From the NCBI RefSeq assembly GCF_947497935.1, contig NZ_CANMIO010000005.1:124001-188000 (forward strand): a DNA stretch of 64,000 bases. The letters are read 5' to 3'. Positions 43,718 through 53,811 of this stretch are shown piece by piece (position 1 is the stretch's first letter; each line of letters opens with the position of its first letter). The DNA comes from an uncultured Shewanella sp. (GTDB lineage Bacteria > Pseudomonadota > Gammaproteobacteria > Enterobacterales > Shewanellaceae). The position numbers and the translations under genes are program-made. Below the pieces are notes generated by a model that made no database searches, had not been told where the DNA came from, and saw only the letters and a program-made list of their open reading frames with translations.

Positions 43718-45526
43718 CTAGTTCGTTGAATTTCGGTGTACCGCAGCCGTTTTAGCTGGGTACATTACCGAATCTTTAATCTCGTATTTATATTCATAAC
43801 TGAAGTCGGGGAATGGAAATGCTTGATCGTCATTCCATTTCTTAACAACTTGAGCGGCTTTAATTTTCTGCTCTATATTGTCATTATTGTCTTTATCTAC
43901 AAATTGATATTGGGTGGAATGCGCGATGCTCACGCCAACTTGCTCAACATGTTGCAATGCTGAAAATATAATATCTTCTTGTACGGCAAGGAACTCCTCA
44001 TGATCACGGCAACGAATGTAAGCCATCATATTGATGTTTATTGCATATTCACCGATCCCTGTTAACCTCACTCGAACGGGCTCCTCTTCAACCATGGGGT
44101 GCTGTAGCAACAACCTGCGAAGATGCACGATTAACACTCTCAGTTGCTCTCGCGTGGCTTCGGGGCGTAATCTAAGTAAATGATCCAACCTTCTTTTATC
44201 CCTGCGCTCTAAGTTATCGATCTCCATATTGGCAAACTCTGAATTTGGTATTGTAATTAGAGAGCGTTCTAAAGTTCGAATACGTGTAGAGCGAAGTCCT
44301 ATACTCTCAATCGTGCCCCAATTATCTCCGTAGCGGCAAAACTCTCCGAGTTTCACGCCGCCATCAGCATAGAGTGTTAATCCATTAATGACGTTCTCTA
44401 GTACGGGACGAATGGCTAAAGCAACGGCTAAGCCCCCAACTCCTAAACCTGTCAAAATCGGTGAGATAGAGAACCCCATAAACTCAACAACATAGACAGC
44501 TAAAACAATAATTATCAGGCCTGCAAAGATCCGTGCAAGCACCGTGATTAAAGAGGAGTCTACATGTTTACCTTGATACTTCTTGAACACATAGATGTTG
44601 GCAAAATAATTAAAAATGGCCATGATGAGCCAAGATACAAGAAAGAATTGCACAAATAGAAATGATGTTGAAAAAAACTGGTAAACACTACCAGTGATCC
44701 AAATACCATCATCGACTATCGCCCTAGCAATAAACAATACAACTACAGCGCCAACCAAGGAAATAACTTGACCAAGGCGCAATTTAACCCCACGGTGCTG
44801 CCAGTAACAATTCCAATGAGAGCCCAATACAAAACACAATTTGATGAGTGTTGTACACAATAATACAAGGCTAAACAGTGCTAACCATTGCCACAATGGC
44901 AAAGAGCCATGTAGCTGCTTCAGAGCCTGAGGTAAGGACTGAATCAAAGCTTTAGAAAATAATGGACCGGGGCTAATTAAAAACTCTTGGTAATAATCGC
45001 TACGAGCTTCAACCTGATGATTTACGGCAGACATCGTTCGGTACCAGCGCGGTAAGCTTTGGATGGTGTGAGAGCTAAACAGAAACTGTTCTGCGTTGTC
45101 TCCAAGTGTTTGCTTAGACAACACTATCTCGGTATTGGAAAGTCGCCAATGGGCAAGCGAATGATTTCTGACTTGCTCAAGATCAGGCGCATTTAAGTGT
45201 ATTTCAACGTCTAAACGATCGATGATCTCCCTTAGTAAAATGATCCTTTCCATCACTACAACTTTACGACTACGATTGGGTACCAGTGATAGATCCATGG
45301 TTCTTATGGCCTGTGAGTAGGCATGTGCTGCTTCAGGACTGTGCAGCTTCTCTTGCTGCCAATGCTCAATAACCACATCTGAAGCAGCCATGAAACTGGC
45401 CAGAGTGCTTTGTGGGCTAGACGTGTCAGCCAATGTTAATGGCGTACCAGCAGTCGCTGCAGCATTTAATAAACTCAAGCAAAGCCCCAGCATTAAAGCT
45501 TGGAATCGGTTAAGCACAATATTCAC
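43718..45526 (-). CDS. MscS-family mechanosensitive channel with large periplasmic domain
   Basis: This 602-residue protein starts with GTG, with GCGAGG close by, and has a signal peptide-like first helix. About 190 periplasmic residues follow, then about five membrane helices. The pore-lining helix and beta domain are typical of MscS: GVGGLAVALAIRPVLENVINGL, then RYGDNWGTIESIGLRSTRIRT and LITIPNSEFANMEIDN. It should release solutes on hypo-osmotic shock. The C-terminal 60 residues are charged and cytoplasmic. Confidence 0.9.
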   Translation of the reverse strand: MNIVLNRFQALMLGLCLSLLNAAATAGTPLTLADTSSPQSTLASFMAASDVVIEHWQQEKLHSPEAAHAYSQAIRTMDLSLVPNRSRKVVVMERIILLREIIDRLDVEIHLNAPDLEQVRNHSLAHWRLSNTEIVLSKQTLGDNAEQFLFSSHTIQSLPRWYRTMSAVNHQVEARSDYYQEFLISPGPLFSKALIQSLPQALKQLHGSLPLWQWLALFSLVLLCTTLIKLCFVLGSHWNCYWQHRGVKLRLGQVISLVGAVVVLFIARAIVDDGIWITGSVYQFFSTSFLFVQFFLVSWLIMAIFNYFANIYVFKKYQGKHVDSSLITVLARIFAGLIIIVLAVYVVEFMGFSISPILTGLGVGGLAVALAIRPVLENVINGLTLYADGGVKLGEFCRYGDNWGTIESIGLRSTRIRTLERSLITIPNSEFANMEIDNLERRDKRRLDHLLRLRPEATREQLRVLIVHLRRLLLQHPMVEEEPVRVRLTGIGEYAININMMAYIRCRDHEEFLAVQEDIIFSALQHVEQVGVSIAHSTQYQFVDKDNNDNIEQKIKAAQVVKKWNDDQAFPFPDFSYEYKYEIKDSVMYPAKTAAVHRNSTN

Positions 45527-45757
45527 CTCGCTGGAATTGTTTATATTCGTTGCTGCTGTGTTTCTGTGGTCTCAGTTTTTAACGCGCTCACAGTAACAAC
45601 ATGTCATCTCAGTCTTACAGAAGTATGTTGATCATCCATATGTTGATGAGCCACTAAAAAGGCTACGTAATAGCCTTGATAAGCGACTGAACTCTGGAAA
45701 GTCGAATGTTCATCTAAGATTTTTCAAGCAATAAATCACATCCCTGTGGATAAGAAA

Positions 45758-46798
45758 TTAATTGATATGCTTATCAAAAAACAGCCCTATTTCTCTTAAG
45801 GCATCTTCTGATTCAGGGAGTTCGGTCACGATACCATTGATATAATCGCCATGAGATTGTCCGTCATAGATGTGAAGCTCGGCCTCAACATTTGCACTTC
45901 GTAATAGACGATGCATGCGCACCGTGTCACTTAATAGCAGATCTCTTGTTCCTGATATAAACATCGTCGGTGGAAAGCTTTCGATTTTTGCATAAATCGG
46001 AGATATCAGTGGATTATCGAGAGCCTCTCCAGCCGCATACACCTCAAACGTACCTTGAATGAGTCCATCCCGCTGACCCAGCGGATCTAACCCTTTAAGC
46101 GTAAGCCAAGAGTCTGATGTTTCTTTAAGATCCACGGCAGGTGTGCCAATAAATAGTGCTCCTGGAGCTGGAAGGTTTAGTTGCTGCAACTTTAGGGTAG
46201 TCGCTAGCGTTAAGTTCCCCCCTGCCGACGTACCGAACATTGCCGTTGACTCAGGTGCTTGGTGTTTAGTGAGCTCAGTCCACACTGCGACAGTGTCATC
46301 AATGGCTGCTGGGAATGGATGTAGCGGTGGCTGTCGATAATCCACCGAGATCACTTTGGCACCGAGACCATTGGCTACCCATATTGCTTCGCGTAATGCT
46401 GACTTCCCGCCGCCGAAGACGAATGCCCCGCCATGAATATGAAATAATTTTTTACCCTCGTACTCTGGCGCGATGTTCTTAGGCGTCACGATGAAGGTAT
46501 CGACCCCAGCAACTTGCTTAGATTCATACTCTACCTCGAGTCTTAGCGCGGCTTCTTTTGAAAGTTCAATGCCTGGGGCATCGAACAGCTGTTGTAGTGT
46601 TAACCACTCTTTCGTGCTCTCGGGGACGGCTAATGCTGGCGGAGTATTTCGTCCCTCTACAATGGTTGCAAACTCAGCAGAAACCCCCGTAGGTGTGGGA
46701 ATAATACGTTCGTTTACAGCCATGTTTGCGTATGCTGTAGTGCCAGATAAGCCTAAAAATAATGCAGGGATAATCGTTTGTAATTTGGTTTTCATGGT
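45758..46798 (-). CDS. Exported alpha/beta hydrolase (HSL-type esterase/lipase)
   Basis: I start at 46798, where GGAG precedes ATGAAAACC; a codon at 46846 is upstream in frame. The product (346 residues) has a signal peptide ending TTAYANMAV. HIHGGAFVFGGG is the oxyanion HGGG motif of the hormone-sensitive-lipase group. The nucleophile Ser is in MFGTSAGGN, the Asp in ISGTRDLLL, and the His in GQSHGDYI. It probably hydrolyses short-chain esters in the periplasm. Confidence 0.88.
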   Translation of the reverse strand, partial: TMKTKLQTIIPALFLGLSGTTAYANMAVNERIIPTPTGVSAEFATIVEGRNTPPALAVPESTKEWLTLQQLFDAPGIELSKEAALRLEVEYESKQVAGVDTFIVTPKNIAPEYEGKKLFHIHGGAFVFGGGKSALREAIWVANGLGAKVISVDYRQPPLHPFPAAIDDTVAVWTELTKHQAPESTAMFGTSAGGNLTLATTLKLQQLNLPAPGALFIGTPAVDLKETSDSWLTLKGLDPLGQRDGLIQGTFEVYAAGEALDNPLISPIYAKIESFPPTMFISGTRDLLLSDTVRMHRLLRSANVEAELHIYDGQSHGDYINGIVTELPESEDALREIGLFFDKHIN

Positions 46799-47057
46799 AA
46801 CTCCAGTTGGGGGTTCACTATTTGGTAATGAATTAACTGAAGCCATTATTCACTTTGGCGGTGTTCTGAGCGATGAATTAGAGAAATTCAATATTGACGT
46901 TAACTTTTAAGCATTTCTGAAGTCGTATTCAGCTGCTCACAGGGCTTTCCCACACTTGCTGTATATTCGCAGCATCATGCGGTGGATAACTTACTGCAGC
47001 ATACTGCTCACAGATAATCGTTATCTTTATTGCGCAGAATGATACAAAACCACTATA

Positions 47058-47073
47058 CTGTATAAATATACAG
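47058..47073 (+). promoter_or_regulatory. LexA (SOS) box upstream of umuDC
   Basis: CTGTATAAATATACAG matches the LexA consensus CTGT-N8-ACAG exactly, with the extended TA...AG flanks. It ends 17 bases before the umuD start codon and so overlaps the promoter. This predicts repression by LexA and induction by DNA damage. Confidence 0.92.
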
Positions 47074-47090
47074 TTAGCGTGTTTTTTTAG

Positions 47091-47498
47091 ATGAACATCA
47101 TTCCAATTGCCGCCAGTGCTGGCATTACCGGTTTTGAATCTCCAGCCACAGATTACAGGCAACTGCCGTTAAGTCTTGATGAATTGCTGATTGAGCACCC
47201 AAGCTCGACCTTTATCGGTCAGGCCAATGGTGACTCAATGCAAGGGGTAGGCATTTTTGATGGCGACATTTTAATCGTCGATAGGCATGTCGAAGTGCGT
47301 AACCAAGACGTTATCGTCGCCAACTACAATGGCTCTTTCGTTTGTAAGATCATCGACAAGGTCAACCGACTTCTTCTGTCCGCTAACGAATCCCATATGA
47401 GTACCCCTATTCTTGAACACGATACTTTTAGTGTTGAAGGCGTGGTGATCCGCTCTATCCGTTGTCACCGTAAAAGCCCTATTCTTGAGAACGACTAA
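47091..47498 (+). CDS. umuD: UmuD-like SOS mutagenesis protein
   Basis: The 135-residue protein carries the LexA/UmuD S24 peptidase fold. The self-cleavage site is A10-G11 (AASAGITGFESPA), the catalytic Ser is S49 in GDSMQG and the Lys is K86 in VCKII. RecA-stimulated self-cleavage would give the active form that joins UmuC in DNA polymerase V. The segment before the cleavage site is about half the length of that in E. coli UmuD. It lies two bases upstream of umuC. Confidence 0.95.
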   Translation: MNIIPIAASAGITGFESPATDYRQLPLSLDELLIEHPSSTFIGQANGDSMQGVGIFDGDILIVDRHVEVRNQDVIVANYNGSFVCKIIDKVNRLLLSANESHMSTPILEHDTFSVEGVVIRSIRCHRKSPILEND

Positions 47499-47500
47499 TC

Positions 47501-48754
47501 ATGTATGCACTTGTGGATGCTAATTCCTTTTATTGCAGCGCCGAACAGGTGTTCAGGCCTGATTGGCGTAACCGCCCTATCGTCGTGCTCAGTAATAATG
47601 ACGGAATGATTGTGGCGGCGAACAGATTGGCCAAAGAGGCTGGAATTAACAAATTTGGACCTTACTTCGAAGCTCAAAAACTGTGTGAGCAAAAAGGCAT
47701 TATCGCGCTTTCATCAAACTATGAGCTTTATGGCTCGTTATCTGCAGCCATGATGGAGGTGATTGGCCGCTTTGCCCCGGAGCAGCATATCTACAGTATC
47801 GATGAGTCGTTCCTCTCGTTTAAGCACTGTTACCCTGCGATCCCGTGTCTGACAGAGCATGCGATGAAGTTAAGACGTGCGGTTTGGAAAGAAACGCGGC
47901 TTCCTGTTTGTGTGGGGATTGGCACGACGCTAACACTGGCGAAGATTGCCAATCACGCCGCCAAAAAACTCCCCGGCTATAACGGTGTCTGCGCCATCAC
48001 CTGTGATGAACAGCGCCTGGCTATTTTAAAGACAATGAAAACCGAGGATGTATGGGGCGTGGGTAGGCGTATAGCGAAAAGACTCGCGGTAATGAATATT
48101 CACAGCGCTTTTGCTCTGTCGCAGATGAGAGCTGGTATCGCACGTAAGCAATTTAGTATCGAACTTGAACGTACTGTCCGCGAGTTGAACGGCGAAGTGT
48201 GTAAGACCTGGGATGAGGCGCGTGCTGATAAGAAACAGATCTTTTCTACCCGCAGCGTCGGTAACAGGATTACCGACTTAACGTCCTTGTGTCAGGCATT
48301 AAGCAAGCATGCTTCAACCGCCGCAGCTAAAGCCAGAACTCAAGGTTCGCTATGCAAAAGTATGCTGATTTTTGCCTCAAACTCCCCGTTTGATGAACAC
48401 CCTAGTGGATTTAAGTACGTCCACCATTTTTCATATCCAACAAATGACTCCTGTGAACTTATAGAGGCGGCAACTCGGGCGGCTATCGTTAGGTTTAATC
48501 CGGCTATTCGTTATTACAAAATCGGTGTTGGGTTGATTAATTTATGCAGTGAGGCCAACCTGCAGCAAGACTTATTTGAAAGCTGCAGAAACCCCAATAG
48601 AATGCATGTTTTAGATAGCATTAATGCTAAATATGGCACAGACACCTTATTTCTGGCCGCTCAAGGCATATCGCAGAAATGGGGCATGCGCAGAGAGATG
48701 CTGACCCCCCAGTATACGACTCGCTGGCGCGACATCCCTTCAATAAAATGTTAA
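47501..48754 (+). CDS. umuC: UmuC-like Y-family DNA polymerase subunit
   Basis: The 417-residue Y-family polymerase has ALVDANSFYCSAEQVF with the first catalytic Asp at the start, SIDESFLSF with the Asp-Glu pair near residue 101, CVGIGTTLTLAKIANHAAK, and the helix-hairpin-helix region VWGVGRRIAKRLAVM. The C-terminal little-finger region and UmuC-type tail (YTTRWRDIP) are complete. It performs error-prone lesion bypass as polymerase V with processed UmuD. Confidence 0.96.
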   Translation: MYALVDANSFYCSAEQVFRPDWRNRPIVVLSNNDGMIVAANRLAKEAGINKFGPYFEAQKLCEQKGIIALSSNYELYGSLSAAMMEVIGRFAPEQHIYSIDESFLSFKHCYPAIPCLTEHAMKLRRAVWKETRLPVCVGIGTTLTLAKIANHAAKKLPGYNGVCAITCDEQRLAILKTMKTEDVWGVGRRIAKRLAVMNIHSAFALSQMRAGIARKQFSIELERTVRELNGEVCKTWDEARADKKQIFSTRSVGNRITDLTSLCQALSKHASTAAAKARTQGSLCKSMLIFASNSPFDEHPSGFKYVHHFSYPTNDSCELIEAATRAAIVRFNPAIRYYKIGVGLINLCSEANLQQDLFESCRNPNRMHVLDSINAKYGTDTLFLAAQGISQKWGMRREMLTPQYTTRWRDIPSIKC

Positions 48755-48967
48755 CCCTCAGCTAACACCATAGATAACATGCTTAAATGTACCCTCTTCA
48801 CAGCATTAAATCGGCTTCACTTTTGTGCTTATTTAGTCACTTACATTGTGACTACTACAAACAGGGTCTAGTATTTGTTGAAACCAATAAATACCTAGCC
48901 GCGCAATCAGTTATTTAGCAGTAGTTCCCCGCTCGGCTTATGTCACTAACCTAACTGGGTTAAAAAA

Positions 48968-50023
48968 ATGAGCGAAAATCCAACACCAGCACCAACAGAG
49001 CCTGAATCCCAATCCCATTTCGTACGTAACCTTATTATCGCAACCATAGCGATTGTCATCTTAGTTACCCTCAGCTATTTCTATATTCAGCATCAAAAAA
49101 ATTACCCAAGCACCGATGACTCCTATGTACACGCTAATATTATCTATATTGCTCCGCAAGTCAGCGGCAAGGTGATAAGTGTTAATGCATCAGATTATCA
49201 AAAGGTTAGCCAAGGTGACTTGCTGATGCAGATAGACCCAGCTCCTTTTCAAGCTAAACTCGATGAAGCCCGTGCCGCCTACGAGATAGCATTACAAGAT
49301 AATGCTGCCAGCGATGATGCAATCCTTGCTGCCAGCGCGAATGTTAAAAGTGCTGTGGCTCAATTGTCTGATGCCCAGATAACGCATAAGCGTATTAAAG
49401 ACTTAGTTGATAAAGCATTGCTACCTGCTCAGGAGCTCGATGATGCTAGCGCCAAGCTTGCTGCTGCCGAGCAAAGCGTCATAGCCGCCCGCGCTACCAT
49501 GTCACAGCTGATTAAATCCCAAGGGGCGCAAGGTAATGCCGCACCAGAAGTAAAAAAAGCCGCCGCAGCCCTCAGTCAGGCTAGCCTGTCTCTTTCATAC
49601 ACCAATATCTTTGCCCCCAAAAATGGCAGCTTAGGTAAGTTAACCGCCCATGCGGGGAGCGTGGTATCGGTCGGTCAAGCATTGGTGCCTTTGGTTGAAG
49701 CCAATACCTATTGGGTACAAGCCAACTTTAAAGAAACCCAGCTAGAGCTGATCACTGAAGGGATGCAAGCATCAATCACTCTAGATCTCTATCCGAGTGT
49801 GGATTATCACGGCACCATTGAGGCTATTTCTCCTGCAAGTGGCTCATCGTTTTCACTGCTGCCGCCAGAAAATGCGACGGGTAACTGGGTCAAGGTTCCG
49901 CAACGCTTTCCAATACTCATTCACCTCACGAATGAAACTGAACATCCAGATTTTCCGTTACGGGTGGGCGCCAGCGCAAATGTCACTATAGATACCGTTA
50001 GCACACCAAAACAAGAGCACTAA
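48968..50023 (+). CDS. HlyD/EmrA-type membrane fusion protein
   Basis: The 351-residue protein has one N-terminal membrane helix (NLIIATIAIVILVTLSYFYI), the STDDSYVHANIIYIAPQVSG signature, a lipoyl-like domain split by an Ala-rich coiled-coil hairpin (about residues 90-200), and a beta-barrel region (TNIFAPKNGSLGKL). It bridges the inner-membrane pump to an outer-membrane channel. The stop is one base before the MFS gene start, so the two work together as an EmrAB-like exporter. Confidence 0.9.
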   Translation: MSENPTPAPTEPESQSHFVRNLIIATIAIVILVTLSYFYIQHQKNYPSTDDSYVHANIIYIAPQVSGKVISVNASDYQKVSQGDLLMQIDPAPFQAKLDEARAAYEIALQDNAASDDAILAASANVKSAVAQLSDAQITHKRIKDLVDKALLPAQELDDASAKLAAAEQSVIAARATMSQLIKSQGAQGNAAPEVKKAAAALSQASLSLSYTNIFAPKNGSLGKLTAHAGSVVSVGQALVPLVEANTYWVQANFKETQLELITEGMQASITLDLYPSVDYHGTIEAISPASGSSFSLLPPENATGNWVKVPQRFPILIHLTNETEHPDFPLRVGASANVTIDTVSTPKQEH

Positions 50024-50024
50024 T

Positions 50025-51569
50025 ATGGCCGACCTCTCTCAGGCATCGTCAAACACAGACGATGCTCAAGTATTAAGTGAAGGCAGTCGTAAACTGGTGA
50101 CCTTGGCGGTGATGTTATCCGCAATCATGGTGTTACTCGATATGACGATTGCGAACGTTGCCCTTCCGCATATGATGGGCGCACTCGGGGTGACTTCCGA
50201 TCAAGTCACCTGGGTACTGACTTCCTATTCTATGGCGGAGGCGATATTTATTCCGCTAGCCAGTTTTCTAGCCCTTAAATTTGGTATTCGTAATCTACTG
50301 CTGATCTCAGTCAGTGGGTTTATTGTCAGCTCGGCACTTTGTGGCCAAGCCGATACCATTGCTGAAATGGTGACCTTTAGAGTGATGCAAGGGGCATTTG
50401 GTGCTTCCGTCATCCCGCTCTCTCAGTCAATCATGGTGCAGATCTATCCCGCTAATCAACGTGGTAAGGCGATGGCACTGTTTAGTGTCGGTGTATTGCT
50501 CGGGCCAATTTTAGGGCCGACACTCGGTGGGATCATTACCGAAAATATGAATTGGCGCTGGATCTTTTACGTTAACCTTCCCGTTGGCGCCATCTGCCTT
50601 ACGCTGATTTACTCCTTTGTTAAGCTCAGTGGTAAAGGTAAACCAAAAATTGATTGGCCAATCGTTATTGCAATGACCATAGGTATTGGTCTGCTGCAGA
50701 TGGTGCTCGACCGAGGGAATGATGAATCTTGGTTTGAGTCCAATACCATCTTGTTTTCAGCCATTATTAGCGCCATTGCGATTATTTTCTTTGTTGCACG
50801 CTCTTTCATTACTAAGAGTGACATTGCCCCGGTTTGGTTATTGCGAGACCGTAATCTTGCTATGTCATGTCTGGTGATGGCAGGCTTTTCGATGGGGATG
50901 TTTGGTATTACTCAGCTACAGCCCATGATGCTAGAGCAGCTATTAAATTATCCGGTTGAAACCACAGGTTTTGCGATGGCACCAAGAGGACTCGCTTCCG
51001 CTTTCGTTCTGTTGATGATGGCGCGCTACATGGATAGGATTGATGCCAGGCTATTGATTGTTATAGGTCTGAGTCTAAATGCGCTGGGAACCTATTTGAT
51101 GACTCAATATTCCCTTGAGATAAACATCTATTGGATCCTACTGCCAAGTATCATACAAGGTGCTGGAATGGGTTTAGTTTTTGCTCCTCTTAGCCAATTA
51201 GCTTATGCAACCTTAGCCCCTAAAGACACTATTGGCGGGGCTGTAGTGTTCAATTTATGCCGCACCATTGGTGGCTCTTTCGGGATATCTATTGTGAATA
51301 CCTATTTTTTCCGTACCCAACAGCAAGAATGGAACGAATTAGGCGGCGCACTTTCGCCAACCAATCCGGCTTTACAACAGGCAGCACAAGCTCAAGGAAC
51401 GACTATCACCGACCCGACATTTTTGGCTCAGGTCCAAAACATGTTGCATCAACAATCAACCCTAACGGCATTCGTATTTACCTTCGGATTTCTGTTGGTC
51501 TCTTATCTTTGTCTGATCCCGCTATTGGCCCTGTTTAAGCCAAAACCTAAAGTTGTGTCCGAGTCGTAA
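50025..51569 (+). CDS. DHA2-family (EmrB-like) multidrug efflux MFS transporter
   Basis: The 514-residue, 14-helix transporter contains LDMTIANVALPHMMG in helix 1, typical of the DHA2 drug:H+ antiporters. RVMQGAFGASVIPLSQS and GVLLGPILGPTLGGIITENMNWRWIFYVN carry motif C and the RW element, here split as GVLLGPILGPTLGG and NWRWIFYVN. It exports hydrophobic compounds with its membrane-fusion partner. No local regulator gene is adjacent. Confidence 0.92.
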   Translation: MADLSQASSNTDDAQVLSEGSRKLVTLAVMLSAIMVLLDMTIANVALPHMMGALGVTSDQVTWVLTSYSMAEAIFIPLASFLALKFGIRNLLLISVSGFIVSSALCGQADTIAEMVTFRVMQGAFGASVIPLSQSIMVQIYPANQRGKAMALFSVGVLLGPILGPTLGGIITENMNWRWIFYVNLPVGAICLTLIYSFVKLSGKGKPKIDWPIVIAMTIGIGLLQMVLDRGNDESWFESNTILFSAIISAIAIIFFVARSFITKSDIAPVWLLRDRNLAMSCLVMAGFSMGMFGITQLQPMMLEQLLNYPVETTGFAMAPRGLASAFVLLMMARYMDRIDARLLIVIGLSLNALGTYLMTQYSLEINIYWILLPSIIQGAGMGLVFAPLSQLAYATLAPKDTIGGAVVFNLCRTIGGSFGISIVNTYFFRTQQQEWNELGGALSPTNPALQQAAQAQGTTITDPTFLAQVQNMLHQQSTLTAFVFTFGFLLVSYLCLIPLLALFKPKPKVVSES

Positions 51570-51587
51570 TCATCAAGATCGAAATCA

Positions 51588-51794
51588 TCAAAATAATAAC
51601 GGGTTAACCTTTGGTGGTTTTTTAAGGCGTGGGGAATAACTACCAGAGTAAACTCGAGCGAAAAAGTCTATTGTTCGCTCGAGTTCGTAGCCAGCAGTAA
51701 CAAGCCGGGCTACATTTTTAGCCAGAGTTGATGGAAAGTGATAATTAACGATAAGAAAAGATAGGACTGAGTCTTGGTTGTCTTTATATATCAA
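51588..51794 (-). CDS. Doubtful small ORF
   Basis: A 68-codon frame starts with TTG inside the arm of an inverted repeat and has no ribosome site. The peptide (LAKNVARLVTAGYELERTID) looks protein-like and partly helical, so it is kept as a low-confidence entry. It may be read-through from the DUF4242-like gene upstream or a non-coding frame. Confidence 0.25.
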   Translation of the reverse strand: MIYKDNQDSVLSFLIVNYHFPSTLAKNVARLVTAGYELERTIDFFARVYSGSYSPRLKKPPKVNPLLF

Positions 51795-51827
51795 GGCAAT
51801 GGCTTACAATACAGCGCAATTGCCTTG
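51792..51827 (-). terminator. 9-bp hairpin after the DUF4242-like gene
   Basis: CAAGGCAAT (51792-51800) pairs with ATTGCCTTG (51819-51827). It lies 14 bases downstream of the stop at 51841 on the minus strand. There is no T run, so termination is not certain. Confidence 0.45.
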
Positions 51828-51840
51828 AGTCTGCATGATT

Positions 51841-52113
51841 TTATTCCGATGTCGTTGGATCAATAATCGTTCTAACTTGATTAACGGCTTCTATTGGGAA
51901 CTCCCCCATTTCCGCGTGTTTTCTGATCCAGCTTTCATCAGGTGCAATATAAACACAATAGATCTTATTATCGGTAATATAACTTTCAACCCATTGTACT
52001 TTGGGCCCTAACGCTTCTAGCACATCACAAGACTTCCTAGAGATCCCCTGTAAATCGCTAGCCGACAAATCCCCGGCACCGGGAAGTAGTCTTTCTATCA
52101 CATATTTTGGCAT
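51841..52113 (-). CDS. DUF4242-like small protein
   Basis: The 90-residue protein begins MPKYVIERLLPGAGDLSASDL and continues VQWVESYITDNKIYCVYIAPDE, then IRKHAEMGEFPIEAVNQVR. This ferredoxin-like pattern matches the DUF4242 (SCO4226-like, nickel-binding) family. The His in RKHAEMG is the conserved metal-ligand candidate. It is cytosolic and its role is unknown. Confidence 0.8.
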   Translation of the reverse strand: MPKYVIERLLPGAGDLSASDLQGISRKSCDVLEALGPKVQWVESYITDNKIYCVYIAPDESWIRKHAEMGEFPIEAVNQVRTIIDPTTSE

Positions 52114-52535
52114 GTTAACTGTCCTCTCTACTGAACTTTAAAGTTACTGCGAATTAAACTTTCAAGCATTGAATTAAAAGTATAGTTGAGGAGTTATCAC
52201 GCATGCTTTAGGACAAGCAATTAACCAAAGTTAAAGTTAACAGAGAGTTTGTTAGCAACTGAAATGGGAATAAGTTGGTTTAAATGGGAGTGAAAGGTTG
52301 AATAGAAATAAGCTAGACCTTCATAAGCGATAGCTTTCAAGTAGCATCAAGTTCACATCAAAATAACCAATGCATCGATTTGTAATTAAGGCGGCTTAAT
52401 TGCTTGACTCTGTATTCATTATCACTAAAATACGCGCCGTTTGCCTGACGTGTAGCTCTACAAACTTTGCTTTGTAGCCGGTTTTAGCACTTTAGGTAAG
52501 CCGTGTATTTTCTTTATTCTATCCAAGGACAATAA
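52114..52535. other. Leader/intergenic region upstream of codB with hairpin
   Basis: The region holds the codBA promoter. CTACAAA (52458-52464) pairs with TTTGTAG (52471-52477) around a 6-base loop, about 60 bases before the codB start. The sequence does not match the purine-riboswitch core I know, so I do not call a riboswitch. Confidence 0.45.
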
Positions 52536-53801
52536 ATGGCAAGCGATAATAATTATAGTTTAACCCCAGTACCTATTTCGGCGCGCAAAGGGGTGCTTTC
52601 TCTGACGATGGTGATGTTAGGGTTAACCTTTTTTTCAGCGAGTATGTGGACGGGAGGCACACTCGGCACTGGCCTCTCTTTTAATGATTTTGTTCTTGCA
52701 GTTCTTATTGGTAATTTAATTCTCGGTATTTACACTTCTTTTCTTGGTTACATCGGCGCTCAAACTGGCCTCTCTACTCATCTCCTCGCGCGTTACTCTT
52801 TCGGTTTAAAAGGTTCTTGGTTACCCTCGCTACTTCTCGGTGGCACTCAAGTTGGTTGGTTCGGTGTTGGCGTGGCGATGTTTGCTATTCCGGTACAAAA
52901 AGCCACAGGCATAGATACAAACCTTCTGATTATTATCTCGGGTCTGCTAATGACCTTCACTGTTTACTTCGGTATTGGCGCGATTATGATACTGTCAGCT
53001 ATCGCAGTTCCAGCCATCGCCCTTTTTGGTGGATTCTCAGTACTGCAAGCGGTCGACACTATGGGCGGCATGCAAGGGCTAATGGCTGTCGAGCCTGAAA
53101 ATCCCATCGATTTTAATACAGCGTTAGTACTAGTTGTCGGTTCATTTATCTCTGCTGGTACGCTCACCGCTGATTTTGTTCGTTTCGGTAAAAATCCGAA
53201 AACCGCCGTGTTTGTTACCATGTTTGCCTTCTTCGTGGGGAACTCGCTAATGTTTATCTTCGGCGCGGCAGGCGCAGCAGCAACAGGACAAGCGGATATC
53301 TCTGAAGTGATGATTGCTCAGGGGCTATTAATTCCAGCGATTATCATCTTAGGCCTTAATATTTGGACCACCAATGATAATGCGCTGTATGCTTCAGGTT
53401 TAGGCTTTTCAAACATCACCGGCTTGCCGAGTAAGTACCTGTCAATTTTTAACGGCGTGATCGGCACCCTGTGTGCGCTATGGCTATATAATAACTTCGT
53501 CGGTTGGTTAACCTTCCTATCGGCTGCTATCCCACCGATTGGTGGCATTATCATCGCCGACTACTTGCGTAACCGTGATAAATATAAAGACTTTGCCGGT
53601 GCTAAATTTTCAACGGTCAATTGGGCCGCGATTAGCGGAGTCATCATAGGCGTATTAGCAGGCCACTTATTACCAGGAATAGTGCCAATTAATGCTGTGC
53701 TCGCGGGTGCCATCAGCTATTTATTAATAGATGAAGTATTAAAGCGCTTCAATAAACAAACATTAGTTAAATCAGATTGCAAAAATGCTACCAATGCATA
53801 A
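52536..53801 (+). CDS. codB: Cytosine permease
   Basis: The 421-residue protein has about 12 membrane helices and belongs to the NCS1 family. Features include [17 protein letters not shown] in helix 1, [25 protein letters not shown] and [11 protein letters not shown] in the first half, and [19 protein letters not shown] later. It imports cytosine with a cation. AAGGAC precedes the ATG. The codA gene begins 10 bases after its stop, so import and deamination are co-expressed. Confidence 0.92.
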   Translation: MASDNNYSLTPVPISARKGVLSLTMVMLGLTFFSASMWTGGTLGTGLSFNDFVLAVLIGNLILGIYTSFLGYIGAQTGLSTHLLARYSFGLKGSWLPSLLLGGTQVGWFGVGVAMFAIPVQKATGIDTNLLIIISGLLMTFTVYFGIGAIMILSAIAVPAIALFGGFSVLQAVDTMGGMQGLMAVEPENPIDFNTALVLVVGSFISAGTLTADFVRFGKNPKTAVFVTMFAFFVGNSLMFIFGAAGAAATGQADISEVMIAQGLLIPAIIILGLNIWTTNDNALYASGLGFSNITGLPSKYLSIFNGVIGTLCALWLYNNFVGWLTFLSAAIPPIGGIIIADYLRNRDKYKDFAGAKFSTVNWAAISGVIIGVLAGHLLPGIVPINAVLAGAISYLLIDEVLKRFNKQTLVKSDCKNATNA

Positions 53802-53811
53802 GGAAAACACC

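Noticed and set aside
52440-52520. Purine riboswitch upstream of codB
   Set aside because: The conserved purine-aptamer loop sequences are absent.
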